The notes beneath the pieces were generated by a model that did no database searches, was not told the DNA's origin, and saw only the letters and a program-made list of their open reading frames with translations. Below, in pieces: positions 32,732 to 43,287 of a stretch of DNA of 64,000 bases. Source of the DNA: Bacteroidales bacterium UBA6377 (GTDB lineage Bacteria > Bacteroidota > Bacteroidia > Bacteroidales > UBA932); assembly GCA_002438805.1 (NCBI GenBank), contig DJQV01000015.1, forward strand, positions 124,001 through 188,000, written 5' to 3'. A program made the position numbers and the translations under genes. Numbering within the stretch: the first letter of the stretch is position 1; each line of letters starts with the position of its first letter.

Positions 32732-34897
32732 ATGAAAATCAATATACATACTTTATTATTGACGATGCTGGCCGGAGGCGCCCTGTTGTCAACATCCTGC
32801 ACCAATGACTTCCTTGACGAGGTCAAAAGGGATGAAATATCAAGCAGCTGGCTCAATGAGCCGGAAGGCCTGGCTTCGATGGCCGGAAGCCTCTACACGG
32901 AGTTCAACTATTTCTTCAGCAATGAATCAGGCTACGCTTACACCAACTACGGCACAGATGAATTCATGGTGGCAGGTGACGCGTCCAACGGCATGTGGAA
33001 CGATTATGATGCCCGTCTCGGCTCTATCGTCACCCCTACCGTCAACTCCAACACACAGGCCATAACAACATTCTGGAACACCCTTTACGAGTGGAACGCA
33101 CGTGCCAACAAGATCATCGGCAATGCCGATGTGCTCGAAGGCTCAGCCCTCAAGAATGAAACCCTCGGTACAGCCTACTTCGTGCGCGGATTCAACTTCC
33201 TCTTCCTCACCATGCAGTTCGGGGACATTCCTCTGGTCACAGAGCCGATCTCAACTCCGGAACGCGAATTTTCAAGAGCACCGCAGGAGCAGGTGTACGA
33301 ACAGATCATCTCCGACCTTGAAAAAGCCCATGAGCTCCTGAGTTCCGACGCAAGCAGGGCGACCCAAAACTATGCGACAAAATACACCGCGGCCCACTAT
33401 CTTGCGAAAGCCCATCTGTGGAGAGCATCAGAGATCAACGACAAATGGAACTCCGCATACAAGTCCAAGGACCTTGAGGCTGTGATCAAGTACGCGGATG
33501 AAGTCATCGCCGCCCACCCTCTTGCTGCAGACTATAATGACCTGTTCAACAACTTCACCGCCTACGACACTTCGATCACCGAGACCAACACCGAGATCGT
33601 CCTGTCGTCCGGCAGTTCTGATTCCGCCACGACAAACCGCAAATCCAACTGGGGTCTGGCGCTCTTCACCGCCTGGTATCAGAACTTCCCGCTCATGAAG
33701 CGTGACCTTGCAAGCGGCCGCGAGTACCAGAGACTCAAGACCACGCCTTCCTATGCTTATTTCCTCTATGATCTGGAGAACGATTCAAGATTCTGGAAGT
33801 CCTTCAAGACCACTTACGCCGTCAACAACGCGAGCGCAAAGACGGAAATCAGCGTGGACGGGCAGAAGATGCCGTCAACATCGTATTTCCCGAGCAACGA
33901 TGGGGAGTACATGAGTTCGATGTACATCATCAACCGCACTGACTACGGACAGAAATACTACAAGTCCGAAGTCAATGTATCAAAGGCGACGTCCGGCACC
34001 TATTCGAGGACGGACTACCGCACCGGCAAGAAGATTCCTGCGATCATGGCCCTCAACATCTACAGCGAGGACGGATCGGAGATCCTTGGAACTTCCATGA
34101 CACCGGACTACAACACCCTGCTTGCGCCTCTGTGCAAGTATCTTGACGGTGCAGTGGACAAGAACAACCTCGGCGGAGGATACCGTGACGGCATCCTTGC
34201 ACGCTCCGCCGAAGACTATTTCTTCAAGGCCGAAGCACTCATCAAGCAGGGCAAGTACGATGAGGGCATCGCAGTGCTCAAGCCGCTCCGCGACAGGGCC
34301 CAGTTCAAGGCCGGAGAGGCCCGGGACGCCTATGTGGACGGAGGAAACGCGTACCACTACAACACCTACAAGAGCGGGCTAAAGGGTTTCACCGCCAACT
34401 GTTCCTACTATCCGATGAACTCCTACTATTACTCCGTAGGAGGCTGGGACGATGAGACTGTCCGCGAGGCCAAAAATGCAGTCGCCTCAGAACTCCCTGT
34501 CGTGACTCTAGCAAGCCTTCCGAAAGAAGATGAGGCGATAATCGCCAAACTCGGATATTCCTCTGATTACGACAAGGCCATGTGCTACCTTCTCAACGAG
34601 AAATCAAGGGAAATGTACGGAGAATACCTTCGCTGGATGGATCTCGCCCGTACGCTGACTCTCGAAAAGCGCCTCGTTTTCAACGATCAGGCATATTCAA
34701 GAAGCCTGACAGACGTGACCGGCCACACGACGGACATGAGCGGCACCACCTATGCGGAGAGCGCCAATGGCGGAAGTTTCAAGGCCTCGACGCACTACTA
34801 TCGTCCGATACCTCAGGTATTCCTTGACAACATCACCAAGGACGGCAAGCCTCTCACCGCTGATGAGAAAGCTGCCATGCAGAACCCTGGATATTAG
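32732..34897 (+). CDS. susD: SusD/RagB family surface glycan-binding lipoprotein (long form)
   Basis: The 721-residue lipoprotein has a signal peptide with a Cys at STSC (about residue 23) followed by TNDFLDE, the common SusD N-terminus. The TPR-rich body is recognisable in FWNTLYEWNARANKIIG, GTAYFVRGFNFLFLTMQFGDIPLVTEPI and the C-terminal LRWMDLARTLTL and YRPIPQVFLDN blocks. At 721 residues it is longer than usual (about 500-600), the extra length lying between roughly 260 and 480. It would cap the SusC barrel and bind oligosaccharide. Its partner susC carries a nonsense codon, so the pair may not function in this strain. Confidence 0.9.
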   Translation: MKINIHTLLLTMLAGGALLSTSCTNDFLDEVKRDEISSSWLNEPEGLASMAGSLYTEFNYFFSNESGYAYTNYGTDEFMVAGDASNGMWNDYDARLGSIVTPTVNSNTQAITTFWNTLYEWNARANKIIGNADVLEGSALKNETLGTAYFVRGFNFLFLTMQFGDIPLVTEPISTPEREFSRAPQEQVYEQIISDLEKAHELLSSDASRATQNYATKYTAAHYLAKAHLWRASEINDKWNSAYKSKDLEAVIKYADEVIAAHPLAADYNDLFNNFTAYDTSITETNTEIVLSSGSSDSATTNRKSNWGLALFTAWYQNFPLMKRDLASGREYQRLKTTPSYAYFLYDLENDSRFWKSFKTTYAVNNASAKTEISVDGQKMPSTSYFPSNDGEYMSSMYIINRTDYGQKYYKSEVNVSKATSGTYSRTDYRTGKKIPAIMALNIYSEDGSEILGTSMTPDYNTLLAPLCKYLDGAVDKNNLGGGYRDGILARSAEDYFFKAEALIKQGKYDEGIAVLKPLRDRAQFKAGEARDAYVDGGNAYHYNTYKSGLKGFTANCSYYPMNSYYYSVGGWDDETVREAKNAVASELPVVTLASLPKEDEAIIAKLGYSSDYDKAMCYLLNEKSREMYGEYLRWMDLARTLTLEKRLVFNDQAYSRSLTDVTGHTTDMSGTTYAESANGGSFKASTHYYRPIPQVFLDNITKDGKPLTADEKAAMQNPGY

Positions 34898-34915
34898 TAC
34901 GACTATTGCTCTTTC

Positions 34916-34955
34916 AAAGAAGGGGACAGTCGGCATAGGCTGTCCCCTTCTTTTT
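34916..34955 (+). terminator. Rho-independent terminator after susD1
   Basis: A 14-base-pair perfect stem AAAGAAGGGGACAG/CTGTCCCCTTCTTT with a 10-base loop runs straight into T residues. Confidence 0.92.
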
Positions 34956-35019
34956 GCATATCCCCCGAAAAAGAGGTAAATTCGCAGGATTTTGCAAATA
35001 CCACAATACCATCAATCAA

Positions 35020-38000
35020 ATGATAAAGCGATTATTGACACTTTTGCTGCTGGCACTGCCTCTGGCCGTGTCGGCAAAGGATGTTTCAGGACTTGACGAG
35101 AAGCAGTTCTCCAAGTTCTGGAAAGTCGAATCCGAATCTCCCGACTACTCTGTCAGCTTCAAGGACGGGGCCTGCGAAATCGTAGCCCCGAAGGGACTGA
35201 CCCTATGGTACAAGGAGAAGATGAAGGGGGATGTCGTCATCGAATACGACGCCATGGTCTACAACGAGAAGGAGGGAGACCGCCTGAGCGACCTCAACTG
35301 CTTCTGGATGGCCACCGACCCCAAGGCCAAGGACGTATTCAAGCGCAGCAAGGAGCGCGGCGGAGTGTTCGCCAACTGCGCCCAGATGAAGCTCTACTAC
35401 GTGGGCTTCGGCGGCAACTACAACAGTACCACCCGCTTCCGCCGCTACACCGGCGAGCCTGACCCCGCCATCATCAAGGAATACACGGACCCGGATCACC
35501 TGCTGGAAGGGAATCACTGGTACCATATCAAACTCGTCAGCGTCAAAGGCAGGGTGCAGTACTGGCTGGACGGCAAGCTCCTGTTTGACTACAACGATGC
35601 TGACCCGTACACGGAAGGCTGGTTCGGTTTCCGCACCACCCTTTCCCGCACGGCCATCAAGAACTTCAGCTACACCAAGGTCGTGGAACCTCCTTTCAGC
35701 GAGGCACCTCTCCACTGGATAGGCAACACCCCGAAACTCGACCGCGCCGTCAGCTTCGGCGTTCCGTTCAAACAGGGAGAAGTGACCGCCAAGACGGCCC
35801 TCCAACTCCAGTCTGCCGATGGCAGCGCCATCACAAGCGACCAGTGGGCCATGGCCAAATGGCCTGACGGCTCCATCAAATGGCTCGGAGTAGCAGCAGT
35901 AGTTCCTGGCGGAACTGACAATGCCAAGCTCGTCAAGGTCAAGAAGGCGGAGACCGCTGAAAACAGGATGATAACGGAAGATGCCGGCAGCTTCATCGTG
36001 AATACCGGCAAGGTCAAAGCCGTCATCCCGAAGAGCGGCAGCAACATCATCGATGCCCTATGGGTTGGAGACACCAAGGTGGGCGGGGCAGCCGACCTTG
36101 TTGCCACAGAAGGCGGACACAGCTACACGAGCAAGATCAGCAAGATCACCCTTGAGCAGAACGGGGCCGTGCGCGGCACCATCAAGATCGAGGGTGTACA
36201 CTATAGCGAGGAGAGCGGCCGCGAATGGCTGCCTTTCGTGGTGAGAATGTACTTCTTCAAGGATTCAGACCAGATCCGCCTCGTCCACAGCTTCATTTTC
36301 GATGGAGATCAGGACAAAGATTTCATATCTTCACTCGGACTTCGCTTCAGGGTTCCTATGCGCGAGCAGGCCTACAACCGCCACATAGCGTTCGCCACCG
36401 ACAAGGGCAAGGTCTGGACAGAATCAGTTCAGCCGCTCCACGGCAGGCGCGTTCTCACCGATCCAAGGCCGCAGGGAGCGCAGCAGCGTCCGGCGGCAGC
36501 CCCTCAGGGAGGACCTCGCAAGCAAAAAGACTACCAGGAAGACCAGGAGAAGGGCATCAGAGTGCCTGAGCCTGACTACTTCGACCAGAAGGGACAGTTC
36601 CTCATCAAGAACTGGGCTTGCTGGGATTCGTTCCGTCTGAGCCAGCTCACCGACAACTCATGGTCGATCCGCAAGAAGACCCAGGAGGACCGCCCATGGA
36701 TAGGCACACTCACCGGAGAGAGGGCGGCAGGCTATGCATTCGCCGGAGATGTCAGCGGAGGACTCGGAGTGTCCCTCAAATATTTTTGGCAGCTCTACCC
36801 TTCCACCATCGAGATCACCGATGCGCGCAGTGACGAGGCCACGATCAACGTATGGCTCTGGAGTCCTGAATCCGAGCCGATGGATCTGCGCCACTATGAC
36901 ACCGTAGCCCATGACCTCGAAGCCAGCTATGAAGATGTGCAAGAAGGGATGAGCACCCCTTACGGCATAGCCAAGACCAACACCCTCGTGCTCGTGCCGC
37001 AAGCCGCTTTCCCTGGACGTGAGGGCATCCTCGCCACGGCGGAACTCCTCGAAGAGGACAGCCAGATGCTGCCTACACCTCAGTACCTGCACGACAGCCG
37101 CGCGTTCGGCATCTGGTCCCTCCCTGACAGGAGCAACGACAAGAGGGTTGCCGTGGAGAACAGGCTCAACGAGATCATCAGCGTATACCAGAAGAATGTG
37201 GAAGAATTCAAATGGTACGGTTTCTGGAACTTCGGCGACTTCATGCACTCCATGGATGATGTGCGCGGAGTATGGAACTACGACATCGGCGGATTCGCAT
37301 GGGACAACACCGAACTCGCCTCCAACATGTGGCTCTGGTACATGTTCCTGCGCAGCGGCCGTGAGGACATCTGGGATATGGCTGTGGCGATGAGCCGCCA
37401 CACCACAGAGGTCGACGTATACCACATCGGACCGTACGCCGGGCTGGGCAGCCGCCACAACGTGTCACACTGGGGCTGCGGCGCCAAGGAGGCCCGCATC
37501 GGGCAGGCCGCATGGAACCGTTTCCTCTACTATCTCACCACAGACGAGCGTTCCGGAGACCTCATGGACGAATCCAAGGATTCCGAGCAGCTTCTCTACC
37601 AGATAGACCCTATGCGCCTCGCTGCTCCACGCAGCCAGAACCCATGCACCGCACCGGCACGTCTGCGTATCGGACCTGACTGGCTCGGATACGCCGGCAA
37701 CTGGATGACCCGCTGGGAGAGGACCGGGGAGAAGCACTACTACGACATGATCATCGCAGGCATGAAGAGCATCGCAGCCCTGCCTAACGGACTTCTCACC
37801 GGCAAGGTGAAGGTGCTCGGATTCGACCCGGCCACGGGTGTGCTCAGCTGGGAGGGAGACCCTGCCTCCATCGGCACCAACCATCTTATGACCATCATGG
37901 GAGGATTCGAGATCATGACCGAAATGCAGGACATGATCAACGTGCCGGAGTTCAACGCCGCTTGGCTTGACCATGCAAGGCGCTACCACACCATGTCAGG

Positions 38001-38178
38001 ATTTCGCGTCGGAAGGCTCAACGCCTACGCCGCATGGAAAGACCACGATGCGGACTTCGCCCGCAAGACCTGGGACGAGCTGCTGCGCGGCATCGACAGG
38101 CCTTACCACCCTAATACCAACGGCGCCGCCACATGGAGCCTTGACGTGATCTACAGCCTCGAAGTGATTCCTCTGTAG
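35020..38178 (+). CDS. DUF6250 domain fused to exo-rhamnogalacturonan lyase (PcRGLX/YetA-like, PL26-type) protein
   Basis: The 1,052-residue protein starts at MIKRLLTLLLLALP, a signal peptide ending near VSAKD. Residues about 20-225 form a concanavalin-like domain (KFWKVESESPDYSV, LTLWYKEKMKGDVVIEYD, WYHIKLVSVKGRVQYWLDGK) of the DUF6250 type. From about 230 follows a large module with APLHWIGNTPKLDRAVSFGVPF and MAKWPDGSIKWLGVAAV, the opening of the PcRGLX/YetA family, with later WNYDIGGFAWDNTE, SRHNVSHWGCGAKEA and FNAAWLDHARRYH. Fungal PcRGLX is an exo-acting rhamnogalacturonan lyase (PL26). A Pro/Gln-rich insertion (RPQGAQQRPAAAPQGGPRK, about 488-506) is unusual. It lies between the two SusC/D pairs. 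Enzyme activity is inferred from family likeness. Confidence 0.7.
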   Translation: MIKRLLTLLLLALPLAVSAKDVSGLDEKQFSKFWKVESESPDYSVSFKDGACEIVAPKGLTLWYKEKMKGDVVIEYDAMVYNEKEGDRLSDLNCFWMATDPKAKDVFKRSKERGGVFANCAQMKLYYVGFGGNYNSTTRFRRYTGEPDPAIIKEYTDPDHLLEGNHWYHIKLVSVKGRVQYWLDGKLLFDYNDADPYTEGWFGFRTTLSRTAIKNFSYTKVVEPPFSEAPLHWIGNTPKLDRAVSFGVPFKQGEVTAKTALQLQSADGSAITSDQWAMAKWPDGSIKWLGVAAVVPGGTDNAKLVKVKKAETAENRMITEDAGSFIVNTGKVKAVIPKSGSNIIDALWVGDTKVGGAADLVATEGGHSYTSKISKITLEQNGAVRGTIKIEGVHYSEESGREWLPFVVRMYFFKDSDQIRLVHSFIFDGDQDKDFISSLGLRFRVPMREQAYNRHIAFATDKGKVWTESVQPLHGRRVLTDPRPQGAQQRPAAAPQGGPRKQKDYQEDQEKGIRVPEPDYFDQKGQFLIKNWACWDSFRLSQLTDNSWSIRKKTQEDRPWIGTLTGERAAGYAFAGDVSGGLGVSLKYFWQLYPSTIEITDARSDEATINVWLWSPESEPMDLRHYDTVAHDLEASYEDVQEGMSTPYGIAKTNTLVLVPQAAFPGREGILATAELLEEDSQMLPTPQYLHDSRAFGIWSLPDRSNDKRVAVENRLNEIISVYQKNVEEFKWYGFWNFGDFMHSMDDVRGVWNYDIGGFAWDNTELASNMWLWYMFLRSGREDIWDMAVAMSRHTTEVDVYHIGPYAGLGSRHNVSHWGCGAKEARIGQAAWNRFLYYLTTDERSGDLMDESKDSEQLLYQIDPMRLAAPRSQNPCTAPARLRIGPDWLGYAGNWMTRWERTGEKHYYDMIIAGMKSIAALPNGLLTGKVKVLGFDPATGVLSWEGDPASIGTNHLMTIMGGFEIMTEMQDMINVPEFNAAWLDHARRYHTMSGFRVGRLNAYAAWKDHDADFARKTWDELLRGIDRPYHPNTNGAATWSLDVIYSLEVIPL

Positions 38179-38237
38179 GCAGAGGACTAATTCCACATAA
38201 ATACGGTTCCGCAAGGATACTATTTAAAAATAAATGG

Positions 38238-38245
38238 TATCTTTG
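38238..38245 (+). promoter_or_regulatory. Probable -7 element for the second susCD pair
   Basis: TATCTTTG matches TAnnTTTG about 60 bases before the susC ATG, in an AT-rich stretch. The -33 region is not a clear TTTG. Confidence 0.5.
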
Positions 38246-38306
38246 CGGAAATTTTATTTCGAATAACACTTAATAACCATTAATACACCAACCAAAAGTC
38301 AAACTG

Positions 38307-41300
38307 ATGAATTTAATTCCAACCTGCTGCAAGAAAGCGCTCACCGTGCTGCTTGCATCTATGGCTCTCATGGGATCAGCGTTAGCGCAGAACACCATCA
38401 CCTGTAAGGGTAAGGTGGTAGATCCGCAGGGTCTCGCCGTCATCGGCGCTTATGTAATCGAAAAGGGCAGCACCACAAATGGTGTCACCACAGACCTCGA
38501 CGGAGCTTTTACACTCACCGTACCGTCAAATTCCACTCTTGAGGTCTCAGGCATCGGATATGTCACAAAACTTGTGGCCCCGGCTCCCGAAATCACCGTC
38601 ACCCTCCAGGAAGACAAGCTCCTGCTTGATGAGGCCGTTGCCATCGGTTATGGTTCAGTCAAGAAGAGCAGCCTCACCTCCGCCGTCGCATCCATGGACA
38701 GCAAATCGATCTCTGACCGCCCCATGGCCCGTGCAGAACAGGCCCTTCAGGGACAGCTCGCCGGTGTGAGCGTACAGATAACCAGCGCCGAGCCTGGTGC
38801 CGACCCGCAGATCAGAGTCCGTGGAGCCGCATCCATCAGCGCCGGCAACAACCCGCTCTTCGTGATCGACGGCATTCCGCAGGATTCCATGACTGGCATC
38901 AACCCTGACGACATCGCCAATATCGAAGTCCTCAAAGACGCGGCTTCCGCCGCCATCTATGGTTCCCGCGGATCCAACGGTGTTGTAATCGTGACCACCA
39001 AGAACGGACAGAAAGGCAAGACAAAGGTCAGCTTCAGCTTCAACAGCGGCCTTGCGACACTAGAAAAGAGGATGGACGTGTTCAGCGCCACCGAATGGAT
39101 GGAATTCGCCATCCGCTGCATGGACGCACAGTACCTCAAGATGTACCCTCAGGGCAAGATCTCCGACGACAACGCCACCCGAATCGCCAACCTCGGCCTC
39201 AGCGGCCCGCAGAGAACAGGAGGCAACGCCGTCAACTTCGACGACCGCTGGTTCAAATACCTCAGCAAGGACATCCAGGATGCCCACACATACCATGACG
39301 ACGGCAGCGAACTTAGCCTTCTTGACTGGCAGTCATACGCCTACAGCCCGGCACTCCAGCAGAACTACAACGTCTCCGTCTCTGGAGGAAGCGACTCCAT
39401 GAAATACCTCTTCTCTCTGGGATACCTTGATCAGGACGGCCTCTCTCCTGCATCCAACTACAAGAGGATCAACCTGCGTACCAACATAGAATCCAAAATC
39501 AACAACTGGATTACGGCAGGTGTCAATCTCGCTCCGGCATTCATAATCAACACCGGTGCAGGCCAGGGCAACGGAAAGGATTCCAGAGCCCACCACGTGC
39601 TCACTTCACCTCCTGTGTCAGATACCGGAGTCGGCTACAACACCCAGTACTACCCCAACAACAACTACCTCTGGGGCGGTTCAGGAATGCGCCCGAAGAA
39701 ATACTACGAGGACACCGCTTCCCACAACAACACCCTGCGCCTCCAGGCCAACTCCTTCCTCAGGGTCAACCCGTTTGAAGGATTCCAGATAGAGGCATCG
39801 GCAGCAGCAACCTACGTCGGCAGCAACACCAACACCTTCACGGCCAATACCATGACCAACCAGAACTGGAACCAGCCGGAAGGATCCAAATCCTCAGCAA
39901 GGCACACGACCGACTACTCCATCAGCACACTTCTCCAGGTCGTCGCCAACTACAACAAGACCATAGACAAGCATGACATATCAGCCATGCTCGGTGCCTC
40001 ATCCGAAGTCGGAAACATGGGGTTCAACACCGACCAGCAGTACACCAACATGCCTAATGACGTGATCCAGGGTACTTTTGTGGGAAGCAACTCCACCACC
40101 ACCCCTACCGTCAAGACATCCAACGTGACCGAGAAGACCAACACAAGGCTCCTCTCCGCATTCGGCCGCCTTTCCTACAACTACGACGGCAGGTACATGG
40201 TGTCAGCCTCCCTGCGCCGTGACGGATACTCACGTTTCGGAGCCAAGAACAAATGGGGCTGGTTCCCTTCAGTATCAGCAGGTTGGAACATCGCCAACGA
40301 GCAGTTCTTCAAGAACTCCGGCCTCGACTGGTGGAACACCTTGAAACTCCGTGCAAGCTACGGACAGACCGGCAACTACGGCATCCCTGAAAGCGCCGCC
40401 TACTCCACCCTCACAGCCGGCAACTACGCCGATGTCCTCGCCTACTATGCAGGTTCGTTCGGCAACAGCGCTCTCGGCTGGGAGAAGACTCACTCTACAG
40501 ATGTGGCTGTTGACCTCGGATTCCTCAACAACCGCATACAACTCTCCGTGGACTGGTACACCAAGACCACCACGGATCTCCTTTACAGCGTGCCTGTGCC
40601 TTCAGTGTTCGGCACCACCAATGTCTACGACAACCTCGGCTCGGTGCTCAACCACGGTCTCGAACTTGAGCTCAACACCCAGAACATAAGCACCAACAAC
40701 TTCGAGTGGAGCACATCGTTCAATATGTCCTACAGCCGCAACAAGGTGCTCCAGCTGGGAGACGACACCACCGAGGGACACTTCGTCTACACCAAACAGG
40801 CCAACAACGTCAACCAGATCCTCCGCATCGGCAGCCCGATGTACGAGTTCTACAACCACAAGAACATCGGCGTGTGGATGAGCCAAAAAGAGATCGATGA
40901 CTACAAGGCCGCCACCGGACTGACACCTAAATACTACGGCAAGAACACCGTTCCAGGCGACCCTAAATACGAAGACGTGGACGGCGACGGCAACATCACC
41001 AACAACGACTGGCAGGTGCTCGGCGACCCTTCTCCTAAGTTCGTTTTCGGTATGACCAACCGCTTCACCTACAAGAATTTCGATGCTTCCATCCTCTTCA
41101 CCGCACAGGCTGGAGGATACATCATGGGCGGTTTTGGACGTGCCGTAGACCGTGCACACATGGGTACACAGCAGAATACCATGCGCCACTGGCTCAACGC
41201 CTGGTGGAGCGAGGATGAGCCGGGCGACGGCAAGCTGCCTTACCCTCTGACGACCAATTCCTACAACATCGACTCCCGCTTCGTATACAAGTCTGACTAC

Positions 41301-41519
41301 TTCCGAATAAAGAATCTCACTCTCGGGTACAAGATTCCTGTCAGGAAATTCATTGAATCCGTACGTGTCTACGCTTCCATCGAGAACCTTCTCATCCTCG
41401 ACAGCTACTACCTCGGATACTCTCCGGAAGCATCCAACCAGAGCGGGTTTACAGGCGTGGACTACGGTGCCTATCCTTCTGCCCGCACATTCAGCCTCGG
41501 TGTCAATGTCAACTTCTAA
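38307..41519 (+). CDS. susC: SusC-like TonB-dependent outer membrane transporter
   Basis: This intact 1,070-residue SusC has a signal peptide ending at ALAQ (about 28), a carboxypeptidase-regulatory-like domain (about 30-105; VVDPQGLAVIGAYVIEKGS), a TonB-box region (LLDEAVAIGYG), a plug with NIEVLKDAASAAIYGSRGSNGVVIVTTK, and a beta-barrel finishing in FSLGVNVNF with the terminal Phe typical of outer membrane proteins. It imports oligosaccharides produced at the cell surface. The cognate susD begins 12 bases later. Unlike the first susC (29569-32718), no stop interrupts the frame. Confidence 0.95.
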   Translation: MNLIPTCCKKALTVLLASMALMGSALAQNTITCKGKVVDPQGLAVIGAYVIEKGSTTNGVTTDLDGAFTLTVPSNSTLEVSGIGYVTKLVAPAPEITVTLQEDKLLLDEAVAIGYGSVKKSSLTSAVASMDSKSISDRPMARAEQALQGQLAGVSVQITSAEPGADPQIRVRGAASISAGNNPLFVIDGIPQDSMTGINPDDIANIEVLKDAASAAIYGSRGSNGVVIVTTKNGQKGKTKVSFSFNSGLATLEKRMDVFSATEWMEFAIRCMDAQYLKMYPQGKISDDNATRIANLGLSGPQRTGGNAVNFDDRWFKYLSKDIQDAHTYHDDGSELSLLDWQSYAYSPALQQNYNVSVSGGSDSMKYLFSLGYLDQDGLSPASNYKRINLRTNIESKINNWITAGVNLAPAFIINTGAGQGNGKDSRAHHVLTSPPVSDTGVGYNTQYYPNNNYLWGGSGMRPKKYYEDTASHNNTLRLQANSFLRVNPFEGFQIEASAAATYVGSNTNTFTANTMTNQNWNQPEGSKSSARHTTDYSISTLLQVVANYNKTIDKHDISAMLGASSEVGNMGFNTDQQYTNMPNDVIQGTFVGSNSTTTPTVKTSNVTEKTNTRLLSAFGRLSYNYDGRYMVSASLRRDGYSRFGAKNKWGWFPSVSAGWNIANEQFFKNSGLDWWNTLKLRASYGQTGNYGIPESAAYSTLTAGNYADVLAYYAGSFGNSALGWEKTHSTDVAVDLGFLNNRIQLSVDWYTKTTTDLLYSVPVPSVFGTTNVYDNLGSVLNHGLELELNTQNISTNNFEWSTSFNMSYSRNKVLQLGDDTTEGHFVYTKQANNVNQILRIGSPMYEFYNHKNIGVWMSQKEIDDYKAATGLTPKYYGKNTVPGDPKYEDVDGDGNITNNDWQVLGDPSPKFVFGMTNRFTYKNFDASILFTAQAGGYIMGGFGRAVDRAHMGTQQNTMRHWLNAWWSEDEPGDGKLPYPLTTNSYNIDSRFVYKSDYFRIKNLTLGYKIPVRKFIESVRVYASIENLLILDSYYLGYSPEASNQSGFTGVDYGAYPSARTFSLGVNVNF

Positions 41520-41531
41520 TCGTAATCTCCC

Positions 41532-43196
41532 ATGTTAAAGAACATCAAACATATAGTTATTGCGGCCGGAGTTCTCCTTCTGGCAGCGTCCTGCGCGAAA
41601 GACTATCTTGAGACTCCGCCGGCAGGAAACATATCCCCAAACGGCTTCTATACTACCCCGGCCCATCTCGAATCAGGCGTGCTCGGTGTCTACGCCATGC
41701 TGCGCAACGTCGAAGCCGACCAGTACATGACCTTCTCAGAAGACCGCTCTGACAATGTCTGGGTTGATCCGGATCCCAACGGCATCCGCACCTGCTCCGA
41801 GTCTTCGTTCTACAGGATCTCGGATGCCACCAGTGAACTGGAATCCCTCTGGTCAGGATGGTACAACCTCATCTACAACGCCAACACTGTGCTTGCCAAC
41901 GTCGAGACGGCCGGCATCGAAGACGAGGCCATCCGCAACCAGTTCAAGGGCGAGGCCCTTTTCCTCCGCGCACTCGCACATTTTGAGCTGGTACGCTCCT
42001 TCGGACGTGTCCCAGTCATCGACCATGTCCTCTCTTCCGTGCAGGAAGCCAAGAGCATAAAGCAGTCTGAAGGCAAGGATGTCATCACCGGGGCCGTAAT
42101 CCCGGATCTTCTCGAAGCCGAAAAGCTCCTTCCGTACCGCGCAGAGATGAAAAGCAGTACAGGCAAGAGCATCGCCGAGGATGGCCGTGCAGATAGGCTT
42201 GCCGCCCAGGCTCTGCTCGCCCGCGTTTACATGACTCTCAAGGGTTACCCGTACAACGACGCCTCAGCCAAGACAAGCGCGAAGAAATATCTTGAGACCG
42301 TCATCGAAAAGGGCCAGTCATACTTCGCTCCGAGCATCTCCGAATGGAAGAGGCAGTTCCTTACTGACAACGCGGCAGCCAACAAATACCAGATTTTCGG
42401 CATCCAGCACCGTCTCGGCACGGGCCTTCAACTAACCTTCATCTCAGGCACCATGATCAAGAATCTCGACATAGTCGCCGACGGCTATCACTCAGGCTCA
42501 GAGATGAATCCTGTCTACCCTGAAGCCACCCTGCGCTATGAGTTCATCTCCAACGAAGATCCACGTGGCCTCGGGTTCAGCTTTCTGGACGGATACGACG
42601 AGTACAACGGTACCCCGGCCTATGTCAACAGGACCACTACCTTCGACTACAACGGCAAGGAGATACAGTCCCTCGAGATGTCGATCAACGCCAAGTGGTG
42701 TCCGACCAAGCCGAAACGCGCTGAAGAGGGCATACAGTTCGATGACAGCCAGCTCGGTACAGGCACCGGTTCGCTCAACAAATGGCCTGTCAACTTCCCT
42801 GTCATCCGCTATGAGGACATGATGCTGCTCTATGCCGAGCTGCTCATCGAAGACGGAAGCATATCCGATGCAATGGCTCTTGTCAACAAGATCCGAAGCC
42901 GCGCCGGCATCGCCACTGTGCCTGCAAGCCCGTCCGCATCTGAAGCAATGGATTACGTAGTAAGGGAACGTAAACTTGAGCTCTACCTCGAAGGTGTACG
43001 CTGGTTCGATATGGTACGCTACGGCGAATGGAAGGCCCTCACCATAGCCAAGTATGACAGGTACAAGACCAACGGGGAATACCGCACCAATGTCTCCATC
43101 GACAACCTCAAGGACGGACGCTATGTCCTCCCTGTTCCTAATGCGGAACTTGCAGCGGCCCCAGGACTCTACCAGCAGCATGCCGACTGGAAATAA
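41532..43196 (+). CDS. susD: SusD/RagB family surface glycan-binding lipoprotein
   Basis: The 554-residue lipoprotein has lipobox LAASC (Cys at about 21) and then AKDYLETPPAGN. SusD features are the RAHFEL-type TPR helices (FKGEALFLRALAHFELVRSFGRVPVIDHVL), LINKIRSRAGI-like MALVNKIRSRAGIATVP, and the C-terminal LELYLEGVRWFDMVRYGEW and YVLPVPNAELAAAPGL. It pairs with the SusC just upstream for oligosaccharide capture. A terminator follows at 43214-43243. Confidence 0.94.
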   Translation: MLKNIKHIVIAAGVLLLAASCAKDYLETPPAGNISPNGFYTTPAHLESGVLGVYAMLRNVEADQYMTFSEDRSDNVWVDPDPNGIRTCSESSFYRISDATSELESLWSGWYNLIYNANTVLANVETAGIEDEAIRNQFKGEALFLRALAHFELVRSFGRVPVIDHVLSSVQEAKSIKQSEGKDVITGAVIPDLLEAEKLLPYRAEMKSSTGKSIAEDGRADRLAAQALLARVYMTLKGYPYNDASAKTSAKKYLETVIEKGQSYFAPSISEWKRQFLTDNAAANKYQIFGIQHRLGTGLQLTFISGTMIKNLDIVADGYHSGSEMNPVYPEATLRYEFISNEDPRGLGFSFLDGYDEYNGTPAYVNRTTTFDYNGKEIQSLEMSINAKWCPTKPKRAEEGIQFDDSQLGTGTGSLNKWPVNFPVIRYEDMMLLYAELLIEDGSISDAMALVNKIRSRAGIATVPASPSASEAMDYVVRERKLELYLEGVRWFDMVRYGEWKALTIAKYDRYKTNGEYRTNVSIDNLKDGRYVLPVPNAELAAAPGLYQQHADWK

Positions 43197-43213
43197 TAAG
43201 ATACGCTTACAGC

Positions 43214-43243
43214 AAAGGACGGCCCGACAGCCGTCCTTTTTTT
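43214..43243 (+). terminator. Rho-independent terminator after susD2
   Basis: The stem AAAGGACGGC/GCCGTCCTTT with loop CCGACA is followed by a run of T. Confidence 0.9.
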
Positions 43244-43287
43244 CGTATATTTGCATTCCCGATGACACAAACCAATCCATCAATTAT

